A stretch of 64,000 bases of DNA. Source: Thalassococcus sp. S3. Lineage in GTDB: Bacteria; Pseudomonadota; Alphaproteobacteria; Rhodobacterales; Rhodobacteraceae. The DNA lies in NCBI RefSeq assembly GCF_004216475.1, contig NZ_CP022303.1:4733309-4797308 (forward strand), read 5' to 3'. Below the pieces are notes generated by a model that was not told where the DNA came from, did no database searches, and worked only from the letters and a program-made list of their open reading frames with translations. A program made the translations under genes and the position numbers. The number at the start of each line of letters is the position of its first letter. Position 1 is the stretch's first letter. Below are positions 27,136-35,938 of this stretch, in pieces.

Positions 27136-27684
27136 ATGGCGCGCATTTGGTCTGCTTTGATGGTCGGATTGCTGGTTTTTCTGGCGGCTTGCACGACACC
27201 CACAACCGAACCTCGCCTGGGTGCCGACGGCAAACCCCTTCCACAAGTATACCGCATCCGCGCAAGCGACGAAGGTCGACTGCAGTTCCGCATGGTCGAT
27301 TCCGTCAACGCCTTGCGACGCGCCTCCGGCGTGTCCCCCGTACAGCTCGACCCCAAACTGAACGCTGCGGCTGCCACCCATTCGCGCGACATGTCGGTTC
27401 AGAACCGGCCTTGGCATTTCGGCTCGGACGGATCGTCGCCGATCGACCGGGTGCGGCGGGCCGGATATACCGGCGCGATGCTCGGAGAGGCGATCTCCGA
27501 GACTTACGAGACCGAGCTTGAGACGCTGGCCGCCTGGATGGAAGAGCCAGGAACACGCTCGGTCATCCTTGAACAGCGCGCCGTGAATATGGGCTTTTCC
27601 TGGTATCAGGAAAACAACGGCAAGATCTGGTGGACCTTGGTGATGGGCGGCCCGGCAAACGGTGCCTTTACGGGCGGATCGTGA
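27136..27684 (+). CDS. CAP-domain (SCP/PR1-like) lipoprotein
   Basis: 182 residues from ATG 27136. The start has a lipoprotein signal with lipobox LAAC (Cys near residue 18), so it should be anchored to a membrane. The CAP domain (about 50-180) has LDPKLNAAAATHSRDM and the GEAISE segment. Bacterial CAP proteins often act at the cell wall, but activities are mostly unknown. An ATG five bases upstream is out of frame. The 3' end overlaps the convergent L,D-transpeptidase gene by 17 bases. Confidence 0.85.
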   Translation: MARIWSALMVGLLVFLAACTTPTTEPRLGADGKPLPQVYRIRASDEGRLQFRMVDSVNALRRASGVSPVQLDPKLNAAAATHSRDMSVQNRPWHFGSDGSSPIDRVRRAGYTGAMLGEAISETYETELETLAAWMEEPGTRSVILEQRAVNMGFSWYQENNGKIWWTLVMGGPANGAFTGGS

Positions 27685-28165
27685 TCACCGTTCCGTTGTT
27701 TACCATCGCGTAAATCTGCTCCATCTCGCGGTTTTTCACCGCGATGCAACCCCAGGTCCAATCATCGCCCTTGGCCTTGAACGCATTGGGCTGGCCGTGG
27801 ATGAAGATATCCCCGCCCGGTTTTTTGCCCATAGCCTTGGCAAAAGCGATATCCTGTTCGTTGGGATAGGATATGCCCAGCGACAGGTGAAACCGGCTGT
27901 TCGGATTGCGTCGGTCGATGATGTAAGTGCCTTCCGGGGTCTTTCCGTCTCCTTCGAACTGCTTGTGTCCCACCGGCGCAAATCCCAATTCAAAGCGATA
28001 ATCCTTCAGCACCCGATCATGGTGCAGCAGGTACATCTTGCGATCGCTCTTGTTGACGACGATCGAAGTCACTTCGGGGCCGCGATAGCGGCGAAATTTG
28101 CTCGTGCTGCAGCCGGCCAGCGCAATCGCCGACACGGCCATTAGTCCAAAAGTCCGTCTTTTCAT
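27668..28165 (-). CDS. L,D-transpeptidase lipoprotein (YkuD domain)
   Basis: 165 residues. The N-terminus MKRRTFGLMAVSAIALAGC is a lipoprotein signal with lipobox LAGC. The YkuD domain carries the histidine of IHGQPNA and the catalytic cysteine in WTWGCIAVKN (near residue 139). It likely remodels peptidoglycan on the periplasmic face. Its 3' end overlaps the convergent CAP gene. Confidence 0.9.
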   Translation of the reverse strand: MKRRTFGLMAVSAIALAGCSTSKFRRYRGPEVTSIVVNKSDRKMYLLHHDRVLKDYRFELGFAPVGHKQFEGDGKTPEGTYIIDRRNPNSRFHLSLGISYPNEQDIAFAKAMGKKPGGDIFIHGQPNAFKAKGDDWTWGCIAVKNREMEQIYAMVNNGTVITIRP

Positions 28166-28231
28166 TATCTGCTCTGCCTGCCTGATCTGTCCCCCATGCG
28201 CTGATTACCGCCGATGGGTCAAATCTCAAAA

Positions 28232-29011
28232 TCACATTTTGGCGTGATCGGACTGTTGCAGCTTTTTCTCAATCGCTTCAAGCCTGCGCAGCACTTCGTC
28301 GCGATAGGCGTCGGTTGCTTCACCGCTTTCCTGGCTATGCGCATCCTGCATCGAATTCACGATCAGACCGACCAGCAGGTTCACCACCGCGAACGTGGTA
28401 ACCATGATAAACGGGACAAAGAACATCCAGGCGTAAGGATAGACATCCATCACCGGTCTGACGATGCCCATCGACCAGCTTTCCAGCGTCATGATCTGAA
28501 AAAGCGTATAGGCCGACAGACCCAGTGAGCCGAACCATTCCGGGAAGGTCGACGCAAAAAGCTTCGTCGCCATCACCGCGCCGATGTAGAAAATGATTGC
28601 CATCAGCAGGAAAACCGACCCCATGCCCGGCAGTGCCGTGATGAAGCCTTCGACCACCCGCCGCAGACGCGGCGCGACCGAGATCACGCGAAGCACCCGC
28701 AGGATCCGCAGCGCGCGCAGAACCGACAGGCCCTGGGCATTGGGCACAAGAGCAATGCCGACGATCAGGAAATCAAAGACGTTCCAGCCATTCAGAAAGA
28801 ACCGTCCGCGATAGGCGATCAGCTTCAGGATGATCTCCATCACGAAGATGCTCAGGCACAGACGGTCAATGGTCAGGATCAGCGTGCCGGCTTCGGCCAT
28901 GACGCTTGGCACCGTCTCCAGACCCAACGTGACGGCATTGATAATGATCACGGCGATGACCGCGTTGCCGAACCACGGATGTTCCAGAAATCTCGTCAAG
29001 CGTTCCCGCAC
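28232..29011 (-). CDS. Voltage-gated sodium channel (NavBac type)
   Basis: 259 residues with six membrane helices. The S4 voltage sensor has arginines spaced by three (R99, R102, R105, R108; LRALRILRVLRVISVAP). The pore filter is TLESWSM at 175-181, identical to the filter of known prokaryotic sodium channels of marine alphaproteobacteria. The last 30 residues (EVLRRLEAIEKKLQQ) suit the C-terminal coiled coil that holds the tetramer. The start is GTG 29011 with GGAGGG upstream. The gene lies alone between an L,D-transpeptidase and an RNA methyltransferase. Confidence 0.93.
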   Translation of the reverse strand: MRERLTRFLEHPWFGNAVIAVIIINAVTLGLETVPSVMAEAGTLILTIDRLCLSIFVMEIILKLIAYRGRFFLNGWNVFDFLIVGIALVPNAQGLSVLRALRILRVLRVISVAPRLRRVVEGFITALPGMGSVFLLMAIIFYIGAVMATKLFASTFPEWFGSLGLSAYTLFQIMTLESWSMGIVRPVMDVYPYAWMFFVPFIMVTTFAVVNLLVGLIVNSMQDAHSQESGEATDAYRDEVLRRLEAIEKKLQQSDHAKM

Positions 29012-29029
29012 GTGTAACCCTCCGCTCCT

Positions 29030-30268
29030 TCAGTCACCCGCTGCCATATGGGCAAGCGTGAAAGAGGCGGCAAGCTCAATGTGGGAAGACCAGCGGAATT
29101 GATCGACCACCTGCACCCAATTCAGGCGATAACCGGCAGAGATGAGCGTTTGCGCATCCCGCGCAAAGGTCAGCGGATCGCAGGAAACATAGGCGATGCG
29201 AGGGATTTGGGACTTGGCAATCTCGGCCACCTGCGCCTCCGCTCCGGCGCGCGGCGGGTCGATAACGAGGGCGTCAAAGCGGGCCAGTTCATCCGGCAGC
29301 AAGGGCCGGCGAAAAAGGTCCCGTGCTTCACCAGTTACCCGTTTGAGACCCTTGGCTTTCCGCCAGCCTTGATCGAGAGCGGCGATCATCTCGGCCTCGC
29401 CCTCGACCGCGTGAACCTCGGCCCCTTCGGCGAGAGGCAGGGTAAACGTCCCGCATCCCGCGAAGAGATCGGCGATATGTTTGGCGTTTGCGGTGGCTTC
29501 GGAAACAGCCTCTAACAAGGCTTGTTCTCCGTGTTTCGTGGCTTGCAAGAACGCACCGGGCGGCGGAACAACCTGTGCTGCGCCAAAACACTGCACCGGT
29601 GGTGCGCGCATGGCGACGACCTCACTCTCCCAGGCCAGACGCGCGAGGCGCAGTTGCTCTGTTGCTTGCGCCAGATCCGCGCGCAGCGGCCCGTCCAGCG
29701 GTTTGCCATGCCTGACCGACACGTCCAGCCCACCCTCCGACACCGTTACCGTCACAGCGAGCTTGCCTTTGCGGCTGGCGCCCATCCCCGCAAGGCGCTC
29801 GATTACGGGCAGCGCATCCAACAGATCGGGGTGCATCACGTGACAATCGCTGATTGGGACAACCTCGAACGACGCGGCGCGGTGAAAGCCTGCCGTAACA
29901 CCCTTCTTGGTCCGCTTCGCCGCCAACGTGGCACGCCTGCGCGTCCGGGGAGGGGAGGTTACGATGGGGCGCATCTCCGCCTCGATCCCGCGTGCGGACA
30001 GGGCGCGGCGCACGCCCGACACCTTCCACTCCGCCACGAACACGTCGGAGGCATGTTGAAGCTGGCAGCCTCCACAAGACCGCGCATGCCGGCAGGGCGG
30101 CTTCACCCGATGCTCCGACGGCTCGATGATCCGCACATCGGTCAAGGTCGGCGCGGCGACCTCCCCGCTCACGATCTCTCCCGGCAGCACACCTTTGGCG
30201 TAAAGCCGGCCTTCGGTGACACCGTCCCCGTTCGGGACCAGGCGCTGGATCAGGTATTGAGCAGTCAT
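29030..30268 (-). CDS. RNA (uracil-5-)-methyltransferase, RlmC/RlmD/TrmA family
   Basis: 412 residues. A [4Fe-4S]-type cysteine pattern (CRHARSCGGCQ near 57-67, with another Cys in SDCHVMHP) marks the RlmD-like branch. SAM-binding motifs and the C-terminal DPPRAGA and YVSCDPLTFARD (catalytic cysteine) mark an m5U enzyme acting on rRNA or tRNA. The N-terminal TRAM domain is visible as a beta-rich start. Which uridine it modifies cannot be decided from sequence. Confidence 0.9.
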   Translation of the reverse strand: MTAQYLIQRLVPNGDGVTEGRLYAKGVLPGEIVSGEVAAPTLTDVRIIEPSEHRVKPPCRHARSCGGCQLQHASDVFVAEWKVSGVRRALSARGIEAEMRPIVTSPPRTRRRATLAAKRTKKGVTAGFHRAASFEVVPISDCHVMHPDLLDALPVIERLAGMGASRKGKLAVTVTVSEGGLDVSVRHGKPLDGPLRADLAQATEQLRLARLAWESEVVAMRAPPVQCFGAAQVVPPPGAFLQATKHGEQALLEAVSEATANAKHIADLFAGCGTFTLPLAEGAEVHAVEGEAEMIAALDQGWRKAKGLKRVTGEARDLFRRPLLPDELARFDALVIDPPRAGAEAQVAEIAKSQIPRIAYVSCDPLTFARDAQTLISAGYRLNWVQVVDQFRWSSHIELAASFTLAHMAAGD

Positions 30269-30307
30269 GACAGGCTGATAGCGTCGGAGTTCGAGCCTTG
30301 AAAGAGC

Positions 30308-32140
30308 CTATTCCGCGGCTTCCGCCCGGATAAACCCGCCCGATTGACGATTCCAGTACTGCGCGTAAAGCCCGCCCTTGGCGAGGAGCGCGTCGTGCGT
30401 GCCGTCTTCCACGATCTGACCTTGATCCATCACGATGATGCGATCCATCTCTGACAGGGTCGACAGGCGGTGGGCGATGGCCAGCACCGTCTTGCCCTCC
30501 ATCACCCGGTGCAGGGCTGTCTGGATCGACGCTTCCACCTCGGAATCAAGCGCGCTCGTCGCCTCGTCCAGCACCAGGATCGGCGCGTCTTTCAGCAGCG
30601 CGCGGGCCAGCGCGATCCTTTGCCGTTGCCCGCCCGACAGCTTCACGCCCCGCTCACCCAGATGCGCCTCGTACCCTTTACGACCCTTGTGATCCTCAAG
30701 CCCCAGAATGAACTCATGCGCCTCCGCCTTCTGTGCGGCGGCGACCATCTCCTCCTCGGTCGCGTCGGGACGACCGTAAAGAATGTTCTCCCGTGCAGAG
30801 CGGTTGAACATCGCCGTTTCCTGCGTGACCATTCCGATCTGGCGTCTGAGACTTTCCTGGGTAATGTCCTCGACATCGACCCCGTCGATCGAAATCGACC
30901 CGTTTTCCCGTTGATAGAGCCGCAGAAGCAACGAAACGAGCGTCGACTTGCCTGCGCCCGACGCACCGACAACGCCCAGTTTCTCTCCGGCTTTCACGGT
31001 GAGGTCGATGTCGCGGATCCCGCCGCTTTGCCGTCCATAGGCAAAGGTCACATCGTCGAAAACGATCTCCCCTTCGCTCACGTCAAGATCAGGCGCGCCG
31101 TCCCTGTCGGGCAACCGCGTGCGCGGTGTGAGCGTGCGCATACCGTCCTCAATCTCGCCAATATTGGCGTAGATCACCATCAGGGTGAAGCTGACCCAGC
31201 CGGTCATCTGCGCGATCCGGATCGCCACGGCACCGGCAGCGACAATATCGCCTGTGGTGGCCTGACCGGCTTGCCAGAAAAACAGCGTGGCCCCGATCAG
31301 CAGAACCGGCAGCAGACCGGCGAGCGTCATCAGGCAGAACCGGAACCCGGCGGCAAGATAGCCATAGTCGATGGACCGATCCCGAAATTTGCCGATGGCA
31401 CCCAAAGCCGCGCGGTCCTCGTGATCGGCGTGGGCGAACAGTTTGACCGTCTTGATGTTGGTGATCGTATCCACGATCTGGCCCGACACCATCGCGCGCG
31501 TCGCTGCCCGTGCGGCCGAGCGTTCGCGCACCCGGGGCAGGAACCATTTGATCAGCGCGAAATAGGCGATGAGCCAAAGCAGAAACACCGCCGTGACCCT
31601 TGCGTTGATGGTCGACAACAGCAGGAGCGATCCAACCAGCGACGCCAGCGCAAAGGCCACCACATTGATCATCTCGACCGCGACATCCGTGACCGCGCGC
31701 GCCGCTTGCATCTGCTTTTGCGCGATACGACCCGCGAAGTCATCGTCAAAAAAGCTCACCGACTGGCCCAGCGTCCATCGGTGAAGGCGCGACAGGACCA
31801 GAGGGTTCACATTGGGCTGCACGATGATCGAGTTGGTAGCGGACGAGAGGCCAAAGAACACCGGACGCGCGAGCAGGAAGAACGCGACCGCCCCGACGAT
31901 CATGCCCAGGTTGCGCCCGTCAAAGAACTGGTCCGGTCCGATGGCCACCGCCGCATCGACGACAAGGCCAAGCACCAATGCGGTGCCCGCCTCCATCGCG
32001 CCCGCAAGGGCCGAAAAGAAGGCTGCGAGGGCGAGCATCGGCCAGGCGCCTGACAGGCACCACCCCATGAACGCGGTGAGCGTCTGGGGTGGTGGACCCT
32101 CGGCGTGGCGGAAGGCGTCGATCCAGTTCTCGATCTTCAT
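30308..32140 (-). CDS. ABC exporter subunit, permease fused to ATPase
   Basis: 610 residues: six membrane helices (about 30-330), then the nucleotide-binding domain with Walker A GASGAGKST, the signature LSGGQRQR, Walker B LVLDEATSALD and H-loop AHRLST. The catalytic glutamate is intact. It starts at an ATG overlapping the stop of the second exporter gene (ATGA), so both subunits are made together, most likely as a heterodimeric lipid- or drug-type exporter. The substrate is unknown. Confidence 0.92.
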   Translation of the reverse strand: MKIENWIDAFRHAEGPPPQTLTAFMGWCLSGAWPMLALAAFFSALAGAMEAGTALVLGLVVDAAVAIGPDQFFDGRNLGMIVGAVAFFLLARPVFFGLSSATNSIIVQPNVNPLVLSRLHRWTLGQSVSFFDDDFAGRIAQKQMQAARAVTDVAVEMINVVAFALASLVGSLLLLSTINARVTAVFLLWLIAYFALIKWFLPRVRERSAARAATRAMVSGQIVDTITNIKTVKLFAHADHEDRAALGAIGKFRDRSIDYGYLAAGFRFCLMTLAGLLPVLLIGATLFFWQAGQATTGDIVAAGAVAIRIAQMTGWVSFTLMVIYANIGEIEDGMRTLTPRTRLPDRDGAPDLDVSEGEIVFDDVTFAYGRQSGGIRDIDLTVKAGEKLGVVGASGAGKSTLVSLLLRLYQRENGSISIDGVDVEDITQESLRRQIGMVTQETAMFNRSARENILYGRPDATEEEMVAAAQKAEAHEFILGLEDHKGRKGYEAHLGERGVKLSGGQRQRIALARALLKDAPILVLDEATSALDSEVEASIQTALHRVMEGKTVLAIAHRLSTLSEMDRIIVMDQGQIVEDGTHDALLAKGGLYAQYWNRQSGGFIRAEAAE

Positions 32141-33975
32141 TCAGCAGCCTCCGGGTTGAGGAACCCGCCCGATTGACGCGCCCAGAAGCTGGCATATAGC
32201 CCGCCTTGCGCCAAAAGCGCGGAATGGCTCCCCTCTTCAACGATCCGGCCCTGATCCATCACGAGGATCCGGTCCATCTGCGCGATGGTCGACAGGCGGT
32301 GCGCGATGGCGATCACCGTCTTGCCCTCCATCATACCGTAGAGCGTATCCTGAATGGCTGCCTCCACCTCGCTGTCCAGAGCACTTGTTGCCTCGTCAAG
32401 CAGCAGGATCGGCGCGTCCTTCAGGATCACCCGTGCCAAGGTCACCCTCTGGCGCTGACCGCCCGACAGTTTCACGCCGCGCTCGCCCACATGGGCGTCA
32501 TAGCCCTGCCTGCCCTGCGGGTCCTGCAGGTCGAGGATGAATTCATGCGCTTCAGCCTGTTTGGCGGCTGCGATCATCTGGTCCTCGGTGGCATCGGGCC
32601 GACCGTAAAGCAGATTGTCCCGCACCGACCGGTGCAAGAGTGCGCTGTCCTGCTGGACCATGCCGATCTGCTGACGCAGGCTGTCCTGTGTCACCTTGGC
32701 GATATCCTGACCGTCGATCAGAATGCGCCCATCCTCGACATCGTAGAACCGCAAAAGCAGCTTGACCAAGGTCGATTTGCCCGCACCTGACCGTCCGATC
32801 AGTCCGATCTTCTCGCCCGGATGGATCGTCAGGTCGATGTTGTCGAGCCCGCCGGACCCGCGCCCGTAATGGTGCGTCAGGCCCTGCAGTTCGATCTTGC
32901 CCTCAGTCAGCTGCAACTGACGGGCGTCGCCGTCATCCACCAGGTCAATCGGCTGGGCGATGGTCTCCATCCCCTCGGCTACGACACCCAGTTGCTGGAA
33001 GAACGAGGTCAGCGCCCACATGATCCAGCCCGTCATCGCGTTCAGCCGCAGTGTCAGCGCCGTTGCCGCGGCAACTACACCCACGCTGGTCGTGCCCTGC
33101 ATCCACAGATAGATGGCCCAGCCCACGACGCTCACGATCAGAAGACCGTTCAGGGTCACAAGCGCGATATCCATCGTCGTGTAGATCCGCATCTCCCGCT
33201 GCACGGTCGCGCGGGTGTTCTCGATGGCCTCGCGGGCATAGGCCAGCTCATGTTCATTATTGGCGAACATCTTGACCGAATGGATGTTGGTATAACTGTC
33301 GACAACCCGTCCAGTCAGCGCCGACCGCGCGTCCGAGGCCGCTTGCGAGGCCGGACCGATCCGCCGGATCGTCCAGTTCACCAGCGCACCATAAAGCACA
33401 AACCAGCCTAGCAGCGGGATCAGCAGGCGCGGATCCGACGTGGTCAGCAGGATCGCAGCACCCACCAGATAGGCGAGAGAGAAAGAGATTGCGTCAAAGA
33501 CCTGAAACACCACCTCCCCCGCGGCGGGCGGGGTCTGCATGATACGGTTGGCAATGCGCCCGGCGAAATCGTTCTCGAACCAGCCCACCGACTGGCGCAG
33601 CACGTGTTTATGAGCGCGCCACCGGATCAGCGTTCCGAAATTGGGAAGGATCGAGTTGTTCAGAAACAGCACATCCACCGCCTGGATCAACGGGCGCAGG
33701 AGCAGCACGAAGAGCGCGAGTAGAATGAATTCCAGCCCGTTATCGGCCCAGACCTGTTCGGGCGTATCACCCAACAAGTCCACCACCCGGCCCATGTAAT
33801 AGATCAGGCCAATCTCGATCGCAGCGACCACGACAGACAGACCGGCAGTAATCGCAAAGACCTTGTGGAACGGCCGTGCGTATTCGCGCATGAACGGCCA
33901 TAGCTTGGTGGGCGGCGTATCCGTTTCCGGATAGGAGACAAAAGGATCGACGAGGTTTTCAAAGAAACGAAACAT
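32137..33975 (-). CDS. ABC exporter subunit, permease fused to ATPase (partner)
   Basis: 612 residues with the same plan as its neighbour: six helices then an ATPase with Walker A GRSGAGKST, signature LSGGQRQR and DEATSALD. It is the upstream gene of the pair. About 210 bases upstream of it lie two overlapping 12-bp palindromes, the only notable motif in the gap to the cca gene. Both subunits keep all catalytic residues, so both ATP sites may be active. Confidence 0.92.
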   Translation of the reverse strand: MFRFFENLVDPFVSYPETDTPPTKLWPFMREYARPFHKVFAITAGLSVVVAAIEIGLIYYMGRVVDLLGDTPEQVWADNGLEFILLALFVLLLRPLIQAVDVLFLNNSILPNFGTLIRWRAHKHVLRQSVGWFENDFAGRIANRIMQTPPAAGEVVFQVFDAISFSLAYLVGAAILLTTSDPRLLIPLLGWFVLYGALVNWTIRRIGPASQAASDARSALTGRVVDSYTNIHSVKMFANNEHELAYAREAIENTRATVQREMRIYTTMDIALVTLNGLLIVSVVGWAIYLWMQGTTSVGVVAAATALTLRLNAMTGWIMWALTSFFQQLGVVAEGMETIAQPIDLVDDGDARQLQLTEGKIELQGLTHHYGRGSGGLDNIDLTIHPGEKIGLIGRSGAGKSTLVKLLLRFYDVEDGRILIDGQDIAKVTQDSLRQQIGMVQQDSALLHRSVRDNLLYGRPDATEDQMIAAAKQAEAHEFILDLQDPQGRQGYDAHVGERGVKLSGGQRQRVTLARVILKDAPILLLDEATSALDSEVEAAIQDTLYGMMEGKTVIAIAHRLSTIAQMDRILVMDQGRIVEEGSHSALLAQGGLYASFWARQSGGFLNPEAAE

Positions 33976-34184
33976 ATTCAGGAGCTCCTGAAGAGCAGAT
34001 AGGGTGCGAAATGTAGATGGTGAACGCGCCGGATCACCAAAACACGGGGGTCAGGTGATCAGGCGAAGCTGAACCAAATCCCGTGATACATATGCAACCC
34101 TCCCGAATCTGAGACGCTGAAAGGCTTATCCAAGGACAGCGATTTTGTCACCCCCGGGCATCCTGCAAATTTGCACATGTGCAG
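33976..34184. other. Intergenic region upstream of the ABC exporter pair
   Basis: 209 bases without an ORF of usable length. It holds tandem palindromes TGCAAATTTGCA (34164-34175) and TGCACATGTGCA (34172-34183), overlapping by four bases and ending one base before the cca stop codon. No clear promoter hexamers were fixed by eye. Confidence 0.5.
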
Positions 34185-35342
34185 TTAATCTCTTTTCGAC
34201 AGCAGGTCCGCCTTGGTCAGCCGAAAGCCTGACGCCACCCAACGCTCGGTCAGTTCCTTCAATCGCGCACCCAACGCCGCGCCCTGATAGTCCGGCATCA
34301 AGTCCTTTGCAGTGACCGGGCATTCGGCGGCGGCGCCGGCATGCGCGGCCTCGATTTCGGTGGCTTCAACCGGCTGCGCCATGATCGCGCCGCGGAGCGC
34401 CAGAATATCTTTGGCAAGCACAACTCCATAGCGAAATCCCAGAGAGCCCGCCTCTGCACCGTCTTCCAAAGCTGTTCGAACCTCGTCCAGATAGCGCGCC
34501 AGCGGCTTGGACAACCGCAAGCTATGGGCCACGTCCTGCCCGGCCAGCGCGGCCAGGCGACGCTCCGCCTTTGGCGCAAGGCTCAGATCCGTCTCAAGAT
34601 GGACCAATGGTGCAAGAGCCCTTGGATCTGCGCCCGGTAAGAGAGCTGCCAGCACCCCAGCTTGCGCCATCGCCGCGACAGACGGCGCCGGATCCGGCGC
34701 GTTCAGCAGCTTTAACATCTCCGCCCCGACCCGCTCTTTTGCAAGGGTGGCAAGCCCGTCGAGATTTCCAGCAATCGCAGCCAGCGCGTCGGGGTCGAGC
34801 CCATCCTCCGCCGCGCCGTACCATGCGTGGAACCTAAAAAAGCGCAGGCTCCTCAGGTAATCCTCCCGGATCCGGTCCTGCGCATCGCCGATGAACCGCA
34901 CGCGCCGCGCCCGAAGGTCCGGCAAACCGCCTAACGGGTCGATCACCTCACCGCTTGGATCGGCATAAAGCGCGTTCATGGTAAAGTCGCGCCGCGCTGC
35001 GTCCTCTTTTATATCGCGTGAAAACGCGACAACGGCGCGTCGGCCATCTGTTTCAATGTCTTTTCGGAAGGTGGTCACCTCATGTGGGATTCCGCCCGAG
35101 ATCACCGTAACCGTTCCATGGGCAAGCCCTGTTGGAACCGCCCTCAGACCCGCGGCCTCCGCCCGCTCCAACACGTCCTCGGGACGCAAATCAGTCGAGA
35201 TGTCGATATCCGCAACCGGCTGGCCCAAAAGCGCATTGCGCACGCAGCCCCCCACGAAAAGAAGTGTGGCATCCTCCTGGCCCAGCGCGTCAAAAACGGC
35301 CTGCGTCTCCGCCCTTTGCAGCCAGGTGCCGGTGATCCGCAT
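34185..35342 (-). CDS. cca: CCA tRNA nucleotidyltransferase (poly(A) polymerase family)
   Basis: Adds or repairs the 3' CCA of tRNA. 385 residues. The catalytic head holds GGCVRN (about 30-35) and the metal aspartates of VADIDIST near residue 45, then the RRDFTMNALYAD segment. The rest is a helical body and tail. ATG 35342 has GGAGGAG upstream; a GTG one codon earlier is possible. It is translationally coupled to the Nudix gene upstream. A poly(A)-polymerase role cannot be excluded, but the sequence has the CCA-type features. Confidence 0.85.
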   Translation of the reverse strand: MRITGTWLQRAETQAVFDALGQEDATLLFVGGCVRNALLGQPVADIDISTDLRPEDVLERAEAAGLRAVPTGLAHGTVTVISGGIPHEVTTFRKDIETDGRRAVVAFSRDIKEDAARRDFTMNALYADPSGEVIDPLGGLPDLRARRVRFIGDAQDRIREDYLRSLRFFRFHAWYGAAEDGLDPDALAAIAGNLDGLATLAKERVGAEMLKLLNAPDPAPSVAAMAQAGVLAALLPGADPRALAPLVHLETDLSLAPKAERRLAALAGQDVAHSLRLSKPLARYLDEVRTALEDGAEAGSLGFRYGVVLAKDILALRGAIMAQPVEATEIEAAHAGAAAECPVTAKDLMPDYQGAALGARLKELTERWVASGFRLTKADLLSKRD

Positions 35343-35938
35343 CACTCCTCCATCCGTGCGGCCAACCCTCTCAGCATGCGCGCCGTGGCGCCCCAGATAT
35401 AATAGGGACCGAACGGAACCGTGAAAAACCGGCGCTGCTGGCCGCGCCAGGCGCGGGCCTCGATCTGGTAGTTCTCAGGCTGCAGCAGATGCGGCAGCGG
35501 CACGCGAAAAACCTCTGCCACCTCTCCCGGTTCCGGTTGGGTAGCGAATTCATCCCGGATAACTGCGACAACCGGCGTGACGGAAAAGCCGGTCACCGTC
35601 TCATGTGTGGGAAGGTCACCCAGGACATCGACGTGAGATGCGGGCAAGCCGATCTCCTCCCGCGCTTCGCGCAGCGCAGCAGCGCGGACGTCCCTGTCAG
35701 TCTCATCCTGTTTGCCGCCGGGAAAGGCGATCTGGCCGGGATGATGCTTAAGCGCGGATGAGCGTTTGGTCAGAATGACCGTCGGCACCTTTTCAAAACT
35801 CGTCACCCCCACAAGAACCCCGGCCGGGCGCAGCTTGCGCCCCGCCGGCAAAGCCACATCCGGGTTCAGATCAAAGTCAGAGGAGGCATGGCCGGGGCGC
35901 GCCAGAGCGGCGCGCAACCGGTCTTCGACATCATTCAC
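35342..35938 (-). CDS. CoA pyrophosphatase-type Nudix hydrolase
   Basis: 198 residues, GTG start. The NuCoA motif ILTKRSSALKHHPGQIAFPG precedes a complete Nudix box starting GGKQDETDRDVRAAALREAR. Such enzymes split CoA or its derivatives into phosphopantetheine and 3',5'-ADP. It lies between hslO and cca with 4 to 8 base overlaps on both sides, forming a compact minus-strand operon hslO-nudix-cca. Confidence 0.9.
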   Translation of the reverse strand: MNDVEDRLRAALARPGHASSDFDLNPDVALPAGRKLRPAGVLVGVTSFEKVPTVILTKRSSALKHHPGQIAFPGGKQDETDRDVRAAALREAREEIGLPASHVDVLGDLPTHETVTGFSVTPVVAVIRDEFATQPEPGEVAEVFRVPLPHLLQPENYQIEARAWRGQQRRFFTVPFGPYYIWGATARMLRGLAARMEE

